From Diphasiastrum complanatum (Eukaryota; Streptophyta; Lycopodiopsida; Lycopodiales; Lycopodiaceae), in the NCBI GenBank assembly GCA_029204225.1, contig MU831888.1:1-64000 (forward strand): a DNA stretch of 64,000 bases, in the 5' to 3' direction. Below are positions 43,600-54,665 of this stretch, in pieces (positions within the stretch are counted from its first letter, which is position 1; the number at the start of each line of letters is the position of its first letter). The position numbers and the translations under genes are program-made. Under the pieces are notes generated by a model, which was given only the letters and a program-made list of their open reading frames with translations, had not been told where the DNA came from and did not search any database.

Positions 43600-44099
43600 A
43601 AAATCATTAGAGAAAATATGGGCCCAAAGAGGGCCCTATAAGAAATGCCATGTAGGAGAGAGAAAAATAACTATAAAGTAATTATAATATTATTTTCTAA
43701 CTTCTTTACGCATTTGCCCGCACTACTTTCCATGTAAATGAATGCACCTTAGTTTAGTCACATCAAACTTCACTGGTGTTTAACCATAGTTAAAATATAA
43801 CTTTTCAAAATGCTGAAATATTCCCTCCCAATAGTCAGGAACACTAAAAAATTTGAATTAGGAGTGACATTTCTGAAAAAAGCCTACGCCATCTCTATCT
43901 CCAGGGTCAAAAACAAGTGTTTAGCGCCATCTCTATCTCCAGCAGAGTTGTTAGCACCATCTCCAGCTTTGTTACTACTGTACTGATGACAAAGCTTTAT
44001 CATCTTCATGTAGATCTGTCACCAGAATATGCTCCGCTCAGGACAAGAAATTCAAAGCAGCCCAGATTGTCAACTTATGATATGGTCTAATACAGGGAG

Positions 44100-46600
44100 G
44101 AAAAGCTAAAGCATGTAGATTGGTTATCAGGAACATTGTATCCTATTGATCCATGTTCATTGCAACATCCATATTTTCATTCGGTGAGTCAATTAATAAT
44201 CTATATGTGTCACGGTAAAAATGGCCTTTTGGGTTACTGTGAGAATTTGATGCTCTATGGGAATGCACATTTAATGCAAAGAATACATTATTTGGAAGAG
44301 GAATCAAGGAAAATATCAAAGGAGTGCGAAGAAAATTCTACAAAGATGAAAACTTGTTTGGATGAAAATGAGATGCTCAAGGAGGAGATCCGAAGGTTGA
44401 AATCTTCTTTGCATCATTATACAACTAGTAATGATGAGATAAAAGTTGCATTTCAATCCATGCGTATCTCATATTTGTCTCTTGTTAAAGATATGGATGT
44501 GCTCAACAGAAAGGTCTGAAGCAACAAGAGGAAAAGACTGGTAAACAAGGATATATGTGATCTATCCTTCAGAGGAGGTCATAGAAAAAGACGAATCCGT
44601 GCATTCAAGTAAGTTATAGCTTATTTGATACTGAAAATTACTTGAACTTTTTGATTCATTCATAATCACTAATTTTCTTATTTATTCATTTCAACTTTCT
44701 GTTGATTTGCTTATTATACACTGTTGTGAATACTATGAGTGTCCTAATTTCTACTGACATTTTCATGAACATTATGTTTGCAATGCAGATCAGCATTGGT
44801 TGTTGAAGACCATTTGGCCGATGATATTTCAATTGGAAACTCACTAGGCTCTATCTTGACTTCTAAATCTATGAAATCAATGTTAAATAATAACAAAATG
44901 AAAAAGATTAAGGCTTCAGTTAGTGATAGCATTATGGCTTGAAGTAGAAAAAATATTAGACACTACATTGCTTCAGGGAGCATGTGACTTTTCTAGCATT
45001 AGTAGGGAAGCATATGCAACAATGTTTAAGATGATAAAGGAGGCATTTGCACAGGTAAATATTAAAAAGTTTCCAATCCCACGACCATTTCATCTTAAGA
45101 AAATAGAGACATGTTAGACCATGGTATGCAGACAATAGTTGGTAATCCATCTCATATCAATGAAGTGTATTGCTCGAAAGGAGAAAGTCTAGCATATAAC
45201 AATTCATACAATTTATTTATTGACATTTATCAATTATTAACATTCATCATAAATTTTACGGTATTACAGATGAGAATGTCAATAACAAGTTGATAGTTGT
45301 TCTCAAGTTAGATGAGTCTGAAATTATAAAAGGACAAAAAATGGAAAAGGGTCAGTCTCACAATCATGAATGGAACACTTTCAAATTTAGAAGACTTAGA
45401 AGGCCTTAATTTCAGTGTTCAATCAGAAAATGATATCTTATGGTTGGCAGCATTTCATGTATAGCAGTTCCTTTGCATAATAAATAGGGATAATTATTTG
45501 AATATGAATTTCATATCTAAAATATTCTCTGTGTTAATATTATGAGGCTAATCACGTTTTTGTATTCTCTTATAGGTGCTGAAAGAAGACCATAACACTC
45601 TCTCATGGATATTTAATAGAACATCATATCCTATCACCATATAAAATCACATGGAGGGAGTTCCACTCAATATTCCTGGAATTGGCACTTTCAACATTGA
45701 ATGGCATTTAGCAAGAGATCTGAAGACATTAGAATTTAAGTTCAATGTATCTCAAGGCGCTAACTCTAAACACCCTTGTTTGTACTGCATGAAAACAACA
45801 AAAGACATGACAAGGAGTACATGAATATCAAGAGATCGAGAAGATCCTAATTGGAAACCTGTACTACCGATTCCTCTACGAAATCTTCATATCTGTACAT
45901 TGCATGCGGATGTGCGTATTATAGAAAAAATAATATATCTCACATCTTGTTTGCATGGGATTCCGAGCCAGAGGCCTCTACAGAAGAAGCTGTTTCCATA
46001 TTAGAGGATGTATTCTCCAAAGCAGACTTATATAAGGACCACGTTAAAATAAAAAAAGATGAAAAGTTATCAGGTAAAACAGGAAATATTCCATGCAAGC
46101 CGAGCATTGGAGGATCCAAAGCTCGAAGATTTTTATCAAATTATTCTGGCAAACAATCCAAGGTTCAATACACGGTTTGGAAAGAAATTATTGCAGCAAG
46201 TCTAGATTTTGAAGAAGAAGGTTCTACTCGTATACACAAAGTAGAATTTTGGAAAAAGTTAGACAACATGGTGAAATACTTGAGAAAAGATAAATTTTCA
46301 AATACTGATGTTCAAATGATACAAAAAACAACCAATGAATTTGTGGATGCAGTTTAGAGTGCATGGGGTGTTGATCATATAACACATTATATGGTAAGAT
46401 TTTGATTTTATACTATGATAGACAAATATGTACAATTAAATTAGATACTTTTGGTACTGATTTAGATTATGTTTTTATGACATACAACACATATTACGAC
46501 ATCATTCGACATTCTTTGCAAGAAATAGTGGAAGTCTTAGCATATGGTCACATCGCAAGGAATGGAAAAACCTCATTGACACGCAAGAGCGACATTTCAT
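44100..46600 (+). pseudogene. Intron-bearing block 3: coiled coil then CxxC/LHA block (plus strand)
   Basis: 44136-44519 encodes a coiled coil (QRIHYLEEESRKISKECEEN, LDENEMLKEEIRRLKSSLHH), followed by a basic NKRKRLV region. Later fragments: WLEVEKILDTTLLQGACDFS (44940), VLKEDHNTLSWIF (45576), FNIEWHLARDLKTLEFKFNV, ANSKHPCLYCMKTTKD, PIPLRNLHICTLHADVRIIE (45850-45930), then KLSGKTGNIPCKPSIGGSKA (46060-46120) and ADLYKDHVKIKKDE. HITHYM ends at a GTAAGA donor (46394). Stops and frameshifts interrupt it. The HPCxxC and CTLHAxxRIxEK pattern resembles a family I have seen in unannotated eukaryotic proteins but cannot name. Confidence 0.45.
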
Positions 46601-46819
46601 AAAAGTACACAACATGGCGGGACTAGCACAAAAAACAGCTATATACTGCAGCTTTTCCAATGGTTTTACAGAAGAATCCAAATTCGTCATAATACAAAAT
46701 TGACGGATTATAAAAAATTTCAAAAAGCATGCAAATTTATACAAGCCCATAGGCTATAGACACACAATAAAATTTTGTATATTAAATAAAAATATTTACA
46801 AAGTACAATTCAGGAGTAT

Positions 46820-47740
46820 CTAATCTGCTTCCAATATTTTTTTCAATGAAAGTTGCAACTTAGAATCATGCAACAATTTTCTTCTTTCGTATGGATCCAA
46901 TAGCTCATAGTTTTCATGCTTACTCATATCAACGTAAGCATCATACACTGCAAGATGAGATGATCTGAACATGGAATTCACTGGTCCATATCCTAAAATT
47001 TTAATCGCAATAGTTTTCTTTACAAAAATTATTTCATGCATCTTTTGGAATTATGTCCTCCAAGAAAATGAGACAGTGCCTTGATTGCCATAATCATAGT
47101 TTCACCGTGTTGATGAAACTTTGAATGGGCAACACTTATCTCATTATTCTTGAAGGACTTCAGATAGTGACCCAGTGCATGATCTCTTGAAAGTTCTCTA
47201 GCAGAAGATCTTTGCCCTCCTCAACGGATTGCGAAATCACCAAGGAAAATTGTTTCTTGAAATGATAAAAAACAAAGTAAGCTCCAGTATATAATCTAGC
47301 ATAACAAATCTACTAGTACTTGATAAGAGACAAAAACTTACACATTCGGATTTGTCTTCTCTGATTGCTGTCTCTCCATCAATATTATGTCCACCTTTCG
47401 ATGTCAATATTGTTGGTGAATAGACAATTGGCTATGGAAAACCAAGTTGACTTTGGATTCTAAGAAACTCTTCCTCATAAGGTAGATCATCTTCTTTGTT
47501 GCACATTTTTTCCACGACCATTTTCAAGCAATCTTTCTTTGAATAAAACTTATCATTATGTACATCGTCAACACCAGGGAGAAGAACATCAGCATCAAAA
47601 TCATTTATATCCGAAAATTCATCAAGCTCTTTGCACAAAATGCAAAGGGTCTCAGCTTCAGTGAAGTCAAAAAGGTCTGGTATATCCAATATTGTCAAAA
47701 AGGAACTATTATCTATGTTATGAGTAGGCAAAGTGATCAA
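46820..47740 (-). pseudogene. Unrecognised coding block 4 (minus strand)
   Basis: Frame 47740-47432 is acidic (LPGVDDVHNDKFYSKKDCLK). Around 47250-47050 the minus strand reads SARELSRDHALGHYLKSFKN and MIMAIKALSHFLGG. Frame 47041-46820 reads IAIKILGYGPVNSMFRSSHL, YDAYVDMSKHENYELLDPYE and RRKLLHDSKLQLSLKKILEA. The final part looks like a conserved globular C-terminus, but I cannot assign it. Frame breaks indicate decay. Confidence 0.35.
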
Positions 47741-48199
47741 AGATTTATCAGAAGGAGAAAGGATAGTGGGTGTTTTAGGGCCTATAAAACTGGCCCTATT
47801 TCGAGCATGATCAAAATCAGAACAATCATGTAACTGAACACTCGTGTCAATAAAAAAAGTATCTATATCTACAATCTTTGACTTTTCATACTTTGTACTT
47901 GTAGTGCATTATTCTGGTCAAAATTTCAAAATTTCAGCAACTACAATCATTGATCCTGATTTTCTAGAAGAAAATGTGCTAGATGTATCTCATATGTGCA
48001 CAATCTGCTATTATGCCACTTTTTACTGATATACGAATGTGGCTATGTTACAGAGTAGCTATGAAATTCTATGGCATATTCAAATGTCATACTCAATTTT
48101 CAAATGACAGTTATATCAGAGAAATTAGAGCTATTTTTACTACGTTACTATTTTTAGTAAGTTTGTTAAATAGCAATAAGCTATTTCTAGCAACACTCA

Positions 48200-50700
48200 T
48201 AAGTGACTTTGATGGATGATAATATCGACAGTTGCTAAGTATTTTTATTAAATGGCAATTTTTTGCCATATTGTAATGATGAAATGTACTTTATATCATG
48301 ACTAATAAAGGATGCCCAGGTACCTTTAAGGCACTGACTTAAGTTTCAAGGAAAGGTCCAAAGGCTAAGGGTCCTGCAAACAATGACAAGCAAAGTTCAG
48401 TTCAAGACAAAGACAACAAACCAGTGAAAATACCCTTTTGAAGATTAAGGATGTCCTTAAATGATTAGGACCATGACCTTATCATAAGGTCCAAAAAGAT
48501 TCCACAAAACAAAATACGTTGGCAAGTTCAAAATCGTTCAAATAGTAATTAACCACGATCCATCAAAGATTATCGAAGAAAATTTTGAGCTATAGCTCAA
48601 TTCAAGGATTTAGTAACATTGCTTCACAATTGAAGAGGTTCTAGATAAAAATCGATGAATCCTTATCGATTGAGGACACTGCAAAATATACCAGTCAAAA
48701 TAAAATTTTGCAAGTGAAAATGCTTATAAGACATTCAGGTGTCTTGGAAGAAAAGAATTGACGAGGTCAAAACAATGGGAATGACTGAAATATACTAGGA
48801 TGATCAATTTCAAAATTATGTTGAGAGGCCAAACACATATTCATGTGGTGGTTTTCAAAATGAGACAAAGAAATGATGTGAAAGGTGCTATAAGCTTATT
48901 GAAGGTCAGTTTTGAAGAAAGTACACTTCTAAAAGTCGTTGGAAGTGGTCCTACCATGGACTCTTCGATAATTCAGAGCCCACATATCATTAAGTGACAC
49001 TTGTCAAATGGAACTGAAAGTTCTTATGAAAATGAGTAAAGTCGAATTCCATGAAATGGATTCAATGGAAAGCCAAAAATGGATGGTGTTTGAAAGTGAG
49101 AGGTTAGTAACTGCCACGTTCTCTCTCTCACGAGGATTGGAAAAGGAGAAGCATTCAGAAATTCATTGATTCGTTCATGGAGAGCAGAGGAGTTTTTCTT
49201 GTCATTCCTACATTCTGTGAGCGGAGATTAGTTCCTTGGTAGTCCTAATTCTTGATCAGAGAAGAGTTATGGCTATTTCCATTGAGTAAGAATGCAAAAC
49301 CTTGTTCTTTGCAAGAGGTGATAGAGAGATCAGCACTCATTTCGATTCTCTTGGAAAGAAGATTCATGGAGACAATTTTTTTGAAAAAAAAAACTAGTGT
49401 GGATTGTGCTTCTTCTATAGGAAGGATGTGTGGACAATGTTGCTCCTACAATCACATCTCTCTTTCGCAACGCATCCCTTCCATTCTATCTCTCTCCCAC
49501 AGTTCTGAACTATACCTCTATTCTCCCTCTACACTCCTGTCCTCCCTCTCACCTGATCCCTCCCTACAGTTGGCTACTTGCACACCATTCCCCTTTCCTA
49601 CCTATGCACCCTATCCACCTGTGCATCTGCTCCCATATGTTTGCACCTGCGGACCTACCCCTCTCCCTATCTCCCTCACAGTCACGATCCATCCCTATGC
49701 ACCCGATTCTCTGAGGTCGCACTCCATCTATCTCCTCTCTCGTCCGATCTCTCTTTGTCGCTCTGTTTGTATCCCTTATTCCTTCAGCAAATCCCCCCCT
49801 CTTTCTTCTTGCTTCAAAACTTTTGGGTGAAATAGACGACCCGGTAAAGATATTGATGGAACCGGCAATCTGGCAGTAAATTATGTGGGCTACTGAAGAA
49901 AAATGCAGAGTGACTCAAATGTGGAAGACACGACTTTATCTGAAGGACCCTCCTTGAAATTTAAGTCAGAGCATAAGCATCTAAGGTGAAATCATTTACC
50001 TTTTTACTGTATTTTTTGGTTTAATCATTTGGTTAAGCATGTCTGGGTTTTTCGGTTATTATGAATACTAAGTATCTGTTTTTTATGAATTTAAAAAAAA
50101 TGGATTTATGTGCTGATATTGAATCTATAACCCATAGTATACAGTAAATGGTATGTTTTTAATAGTATAATGAATTACAGATTTACCTTTTGCTGTAAAA
50201 ACTCCAAATAATAAAGAACAATTAGATTCTATTTTTTTATAATGGAATATTATATATGCTTTTCAAGAGTTAAACTTATTAAGGATTTTCAAATGGCTAT
50301 AACTTCTAATCCGTAACTCGGATCCGAATGATCCAAAAAGGTAAATTGATCCTTCAAACTCATAGAATTTGCTAAAATTGAAAAACATGTCTTTTGAAAG
50401 AATTTTGTCATAAATTTGTTTGAGTGATGTGTAATGCTTAACAAATATACTTAGCATGATAAATCAGCTATTGCTAATCCATTGAAAAACATGGAGAAGC
50501 TATCGCTCAAAGTGGTTGAAAAACACCATTAGAGCTATATATATATTATATATTTCCAAGACCACATACATTATCACGATAAAACCATTGAAGAAAAAAG
50601 GTCAAGCTTTCGTAGATAAATCATGGCAATTGCATCAAAGATTGAATCAAAGTAAGTTTGCTTGATTGGAGAGAAGACAAGGATTAGTAAATGAAAAACA
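48200..50700. other. Stretch without a recognised gene; pyrimidine-rich tract
   Basis: 49440-49810 is strongly C/T-rich on the plus strand. This creates three overlapping frames rich in Ser, Pro and Leu (including 49252-49830) that I do not regard as genes. The rest is AT-rich, without domain or repeat signals. Confidence 0.5.
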
Positions 50701-51063
50701 TTTATATCATTGAAAAGAATATTTGAGATGGATTACTTATGAGGTGAATGGGTTCGAACTTAAGTTACCTTCTAGTATAATCTATGGCAATATTCGAACT
50801 AGAAACCCAATGGTTGGCTTCATAATCATACCAAAACCCCGCTATACTGTTATGAACACTATTAAGCAACACACCAAATGTACCACATGTTTTATGGCGA
50901 CCACAATGGGATTTAGATCCATGAAAGCCAAATACTCTAGTGGTATCCTAGTTCATATTGCCATAGAAGTATATAAAATGCTTAAATGATAATCATTTGG
51001 AGTGACTGAAAGAATAATTCAAAGATGAATAGTTCAATAAGATAAAGATAAATCTTTTTTCTA

Positions 51064-51250
51064 TAAAAGATGTTCATGAAGTAAGAGTGTTTCTAGGATT
51101 ATGTGGTTACTATAGAAGATTTATACGGAATTATGATCAAATATCTACACCCTTATATAATCTTCTTAAGAAAGACGTTACTTTTAATTGGACATCTATA
51201 GAAGAGAAATCCTTTCAAGATCTCAACTATTGTTTGATGTTGTTATGAAT
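51064..51250 (+). pseudogene. Ty3/gypsy RT thumb/RNase H tether remnant
   Basis: Continuous plus frame IKDVHEVRVFLGLCGYYRRF, IRNYDQISTPLYNLLKKDVT and FNWTSIEEKSFQDLN, the signature region between gypsy RT and RNase H. It is a short isolated piece. The frame upstream (50723-50989) shows no domain, and homology ends at about 51250. Confidence 0.75.
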
Positions 51251-51772
51251 CAAGACAGATCATAAGATAAAAAACAAAAAACAAAAAGTCCTTTATGAAT
51301 AAAAAAGTATCATTTAAACATGGAGGTGCCTTCAGCCCTAACTGTTCATAATTGGAGAGTTAGAGTAGTGGAGGTTATAGAAATGCTATCCTTGCTAAGA
51401 GACTCTAAAATAGAACGAGAATTGTTGGATATATTAGTCGAATATTTAACTTATCCGGAATATCCTACGTGTCCGGTCTTCAAAAAGTCATAGAGTACCT
51501 AGAGATTATATATGAGATCTATAACTAGTTTATTATGTAACTCTTTGTGAAGAAACATATAATACATGATTATATAGGTCCATGTTCAATATTGACTTTG
51601 CTTAATAATGGACGATATGACTGAAAATAATCAGTATTGAGATGCATATGAATACTCTAGTTAAAATGAAATAAATCTAGATCGTCAATTCATATTACAA
51701 TAAAAAAAAAATTATACACAAAATACAAGATATCCATACGACCTTCGTCCATAATGAATAATAATACTAAAG

Positions 51773-52399
51773 ATGATCAATGATAGTCTGCATTCTAGAA
51801 GGGAAGGTGATTTGTACCATTATGATTTAGAGTGGATTCTTAGTGTCTTATCTCCTTATGAAATAGAATTATGTTGGTGGTATAACCTTTGTGAAAATAT
51901 TACCAATCTACCTGAGGGTTTAAAGTACTACTTATTACATGCCATTATAGGAGTGAGATATACTGTTTATCCTACAGAACCACCATATAGTCTTTCTTAT
52001 AACTCCTTGGTACTACCTAATCCCTATAGAGAAGATTATTATACTAAAACCAACGATTATGGATGGGAAGCTAATCTGTTAAATAAAACAACAATAGTAG
52101 ATTTATACAGATATGCATATCCTTATGATCAAGCAAGAAGATCTGCATTATCTTTTTTTATAGGCTCTGGTTTTGTGGACAAGCTTAAAGTAAATTGTCT
52201 CTATTTTCATCTAGTATGGAGAACTTATCAAATTGTTGAAGAGAAAAACATAATAGACTATGTTAGATTGATACGACCGATCACTAAAATAGTATGGCTA
52301 TTTCTAACTCCCCCTTATAAACGTGTGCCCCATAAGTATCGTAGGCATATTCGTAAATTTATGGGAGGAATAAATTTAGATTATGTAAAGCCATATTAA
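51773..52399 (+). CDS. Small-ORF cluster, ORF 1 (208 aa), unknown
   Basis: Intact frame starting MINDSLHSRREGDLYHYDLE. Very rich in Tyr, Leu, Pro and aromatic residues (LCWWYNLCENITNLPEGLKY, PTEPPYSLSYNSLVLPNPY), with a basic end (PYKRVPHKYRRHIRKFMGG). No signal peptide, zinc finger or known retroelement motif. Mild hydrophobic stretches do not make a clear membrane span. It is the first of four consecutive same-strand frames; 29 bp separate it from the next. It lies about 500 bp after a gypsy RT scrap and 1.5 kb before the gag of element H. It may belong to H as an extra upstream gene (Ogre-type elements carry an ORF before gag) or to another mobile genome. I cannot decide. Confidence 0.55.
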   Translation: MINDSLHSRREGDLYHYDLEWILSVLSPYEIELCWWYNLCENITNLPEGLKYYLLHAIIGVRYTVYPTEPPYSLSYNSLVLPNPYREDYYTKTNDYGWEANLLNKTTIVDLYRYAYPYDQARRSALSFFIGSGFVDKLKVNCLYFHLVWRTYQIVEEKNIIDYVRLIRPITKIVWLFLTPPYKRVPHKYRRHIRKFMGGINLDYVKPY

Positions 52400-52428
52400 T
52401 TACTTATATATCTATATGATGTTGGAAT

Positions 52429-52764
52429 ATGAAATTTGTGCTAAAGAAACGACTTAAAATATATCAAAAGGAAGAGAAAATTGACGAATCTAAATTTCCA
52501 TATCATGAACATCCCGAGTGGAATAGACCTTGTGAGGTATTGTATAAAGGAAACTGTATATGGTATGAATCTCCTAAGGAAACCTCACATGGAATAGGTG
52601 AAATAAGAGTAACTCAAACCAATACTCAAGGAAACTTAGTAAGGAAATATGAAGTATTAATCAAGGGAATTTGGCATTCTTATCGACAAACTTGGGAACA
52701 AAGTGAATCTAAACATGTTTACAAGATAGTGAAAGTAATAAAAAATGCTAGGACTAATAAATAG
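52429..52764 (+). CDS. Small-ORF cluster, ORF 2 (111 aa), unknown
   Basis: Starts MKFVLKKRLKIYQKEEKIDE. Basic N-terminus, then an aromatic-rich, probably beta-strand core (CEVLYKGNCIWYES, GEIRVTQTNTQG, YEVLIKGIWHSYRQTW) and a basic end. The compact repeated pattern (CEVLYKGxxIWYES / YEVLIKGxWHSYR) suggests two related halves, possibly a small SH3- or chromo-like barrel (inference from pattern only). Its last 20 bp overlap the start of ORF 3. Confidence 0.5.
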   Translation: MKFVLKKRLKIYQKEEKIDESKFPYHEHPEWNRPCEVLYKGNCIWYESPKETSHGIGEIRVTQTNTQGNLVRKYEVLIKGIWHSYRQTWEQSESKHVYKIVKVIKNARTNK

Positions 52765-53020
52765 AGAGAGAGACAGTTATCTTGTTACTATAGCTATAGA
52801 TTGTTATCAATTTTGGATAAAGTCTGAATCTCAAAGAAAAGTGATATTAGAGTTTCTAAAAACATTATATGAATTGGATTTAATTGATCATAAATATTTA
52901 AATATAGAATATACCATGAATGGCATATGTTGGGCCACAGTAGACTCTGAAATTAGTGAAACCATAGAGGAAAGTTTACCCAGTGGAAGTTATTCTATCA
53001 AGGCCCCAGAACATCTATAG
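52745..53020 (+). CDS. Small-ORF cluster, ORF 3 (91 aa), unknown
   Basis: Starts MLGLINRERDSYLVTIAIDC inside the end of ORF 2, in another frame. Predicted mixed alpha/beta: VTIAIDCYQFW, then a helix (KSESQRKVILEFLKTLYELD) and an acidic end (VDSEISETIEESLPSG). No recognised domain. Overlap of coding frames is unusual for plant host genes and more typical of viruses and retroelements. Confidence 0.5.
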   Translation: MLGLINRERDSYLVTIAIDCYQFWIKSESQRKVILEFLKTLYELDLIDHKYLNIEYTMNGICWATVDSEISETIEESLPSGSYSIKAPEHL

Positions 53021-53062
53021 AAGCAATATAAGTGTTTATTACAGAAGATATATGACTATAGT

Positions 53063-53386
53063 ATGAGATTACCTTATATACCATCCTTGAACAATATAGA
53101 AACAATTCAGCCCATAGTTGAAACTAATCAAGCTTTCTCTCAGAGTTGGCCTACTCCGACCACTATTCAAGAAGTACAAGGCATTTTATCCTTAACAGAG
53201 GGATGGAGCAGATTTATACCATCTTACCTTGAAATAACAGAATCATTGAGTGAGTTGGGTAATAGCGAATACTTCTATTGGGGAGAACAAGAACAACATT
53301 CATTTAACAATCTTGTTCAATCTATGGATATTGCGAGAAATATATTGATAGATATTTTCAATGATATCTATATAGATGATGATTAA
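53063..53386 (+). CDS. Small-ORF cluster, ORF 4 (107 aa), RT-connection-like
   Basis: Starts MRLPYIPSLNNIETIQPIVE. Residues about 29-85 (SWPTPTTIQEVQGILSLTEG, WSRFIPSYLEITESLSELGN, YFYWGEQEQHSFNNLV) match the thumb/tether between gypsy RT and RNase H, where WP.P....EV..FLGL..YYRRFIPNY..I..PL..L is usual. The rest of RT is absent, and the ORF has its own start and stop. It may be a cut-down RT piece recruited as a separate small protein, or the fortuitous end of a deleted pol. 53387-53872 has no gene. Confidence 0.55.
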   Translation: MRLPYIPSLNNIETIQPIVETNQAFSQSWPTPTTIQEVQGILSLTEGWSRFIPSYLEITESLSELGNSEYFYWGEQEQHSFNNLVQSMDIARNILIDIFNDIYIDDD

Positions 53387-53872
53387 AGATCTCTATATTA
53401 GAGATTTCTTGTGATGAATGACTTCAACCCATAGACCACTATGATTTTACTTGAGAATATGCTTTCCTTCAGCAGAAATCTCTTTTTATTCTCAAGAGTT
53501 AGTTATTTAATATAGGAGCTAATTCTATGCATCTTGGTGATCCAAGAGAGTTTGATCTAAAACTTACCTTTTTCTTTGAAACATGAACTTTCCGCATAAT
53601 AGCTCAAATATACATGTTTGGTACTTGGCATACTTCGGAATCTCAGGAATTTAATAGTTACAATCTATAAATATTAGTTAAGTCAATGAACAAAAAAGTT
53701 GGAATTTTTAAAATTGACTATACTATGATAAAAATGTTTTGATGATGTTGGACGAATGATATTAAGTGATAATATTGGTGAATTCTTGGAAGGAACTTTG
53801 TTATGATGACCTTTAGGTGTTATTTTGAAGTAGACGGGAAGTCACTCAAAGTAAACCACATGAATGTCTTGA

Positions 53873-54665
53873 ATGAGTGATATTCAGTTTGACAAACAAA
53901 GAGAAGAGAGAGATCGAAGAGCTGAAGGAAGAGCTTGGAAAAAAGAAATATTTGAGAAGCTAGCCAGAGAAACTAGAGAAATTATAAACAGCATAAGTGA
54001 ACCAATAACAAAAGAAAGAGCATTCTCACCAGATAAGACATCATCAATAAAGGATTCAAATAAGATCATAGAAAATTCAAAAACAACGGAGGAAGAATTA
54101 TCAAATAACATAAATGACAAGAATAACACAAGCAATATATCATACTCATCTAAAACTGGAAGAAACACATGAAGAAATAAAAATGGGAGGACTCATGCAG
54201 TCCTTCCAACTTTTAAAGGAAGAGAAGATGAGGATGCAGATTTACATATTCAAAGATTCATGAATGTGTGTCGAGCACATTTAGAAGACGATGATGAAGA
54301 TATGTTTAGACTGTTTCCTGCTACTTTAGAGGGGTCAGCTCTAGAATGGTATTCACAGTTGAATTATAGTAAAGTATCTACTTGGGATAAATTGAAAACC
54401 AATTTTTTGGATAGATACAGACAAATCAACTATGCTAATCGAATTATAAGACAATTAAGTCAAATCAAGATGAGAGAAAAAGAAACTGTTAAAGATTTTG
54501 TGAGTAAAATACAATCTTTGGCCAAAAAGCTACCAGAACCTCCGAGAGAGGAATTTTTCATAGCTTGGTTTGTACCTGGATTACCCTATGAGATGGCGTA
54601 TGTTCTCACTTCTAAATCACCAAAAACATTTGAAGATGCAGTTTCAAGAGCTATAGCTTTGGAAC
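53873..54665 (+). pseudogene. Ty3/gypsy gag, element H (one stop; split by copia insertion)
   Basis: The frame from 53873 (charged N-terminus RREERDRRAEGRAWKKE in essence, then Ser/Asn-rich linker) meets a TGA at 54170 and continues in the same frame into the retrotransposon capsid domain: VLPTFKGREDEDADLHIQRF, FRLFPATLEGSALEWYSQL, WDKLKTNFLDRYRQI, KETVKDFVSKIQSLAKKLP and FEDAVSRAIALERRER. The copia element begins at about 54666. The single stop could be a CGA-to-TGA transition, common in methylated plant repeats (inference). The upstream LTR and primer site were not identified. Confidence 0.85.

Noticed and set aside
49252-49835. Three overlapping plus-strand frames of 85-192 codons
   Set aside because: They follow a C/T-rich tract and have Ser/Pro/Leu low-complexity composition in all three frames; no splice or domain signal.
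51773-53020. Bacterial contamination as the explanation of the operon-like ORFs
   Set aside because: No ribosome-binding sites before the starts, strongly AT-rich composition like the neighbours, and the fourth ORF resembles plant gypsy RT.
51773-53386. Endogenous pararetrovirus (caulimovirid) as the source of the four small ORFs
   Set aside because: No coat-protein CCHC knuckle, movement-protein motif or RT with viral context was seen; the layout alone is not enough, so the origin is left open.
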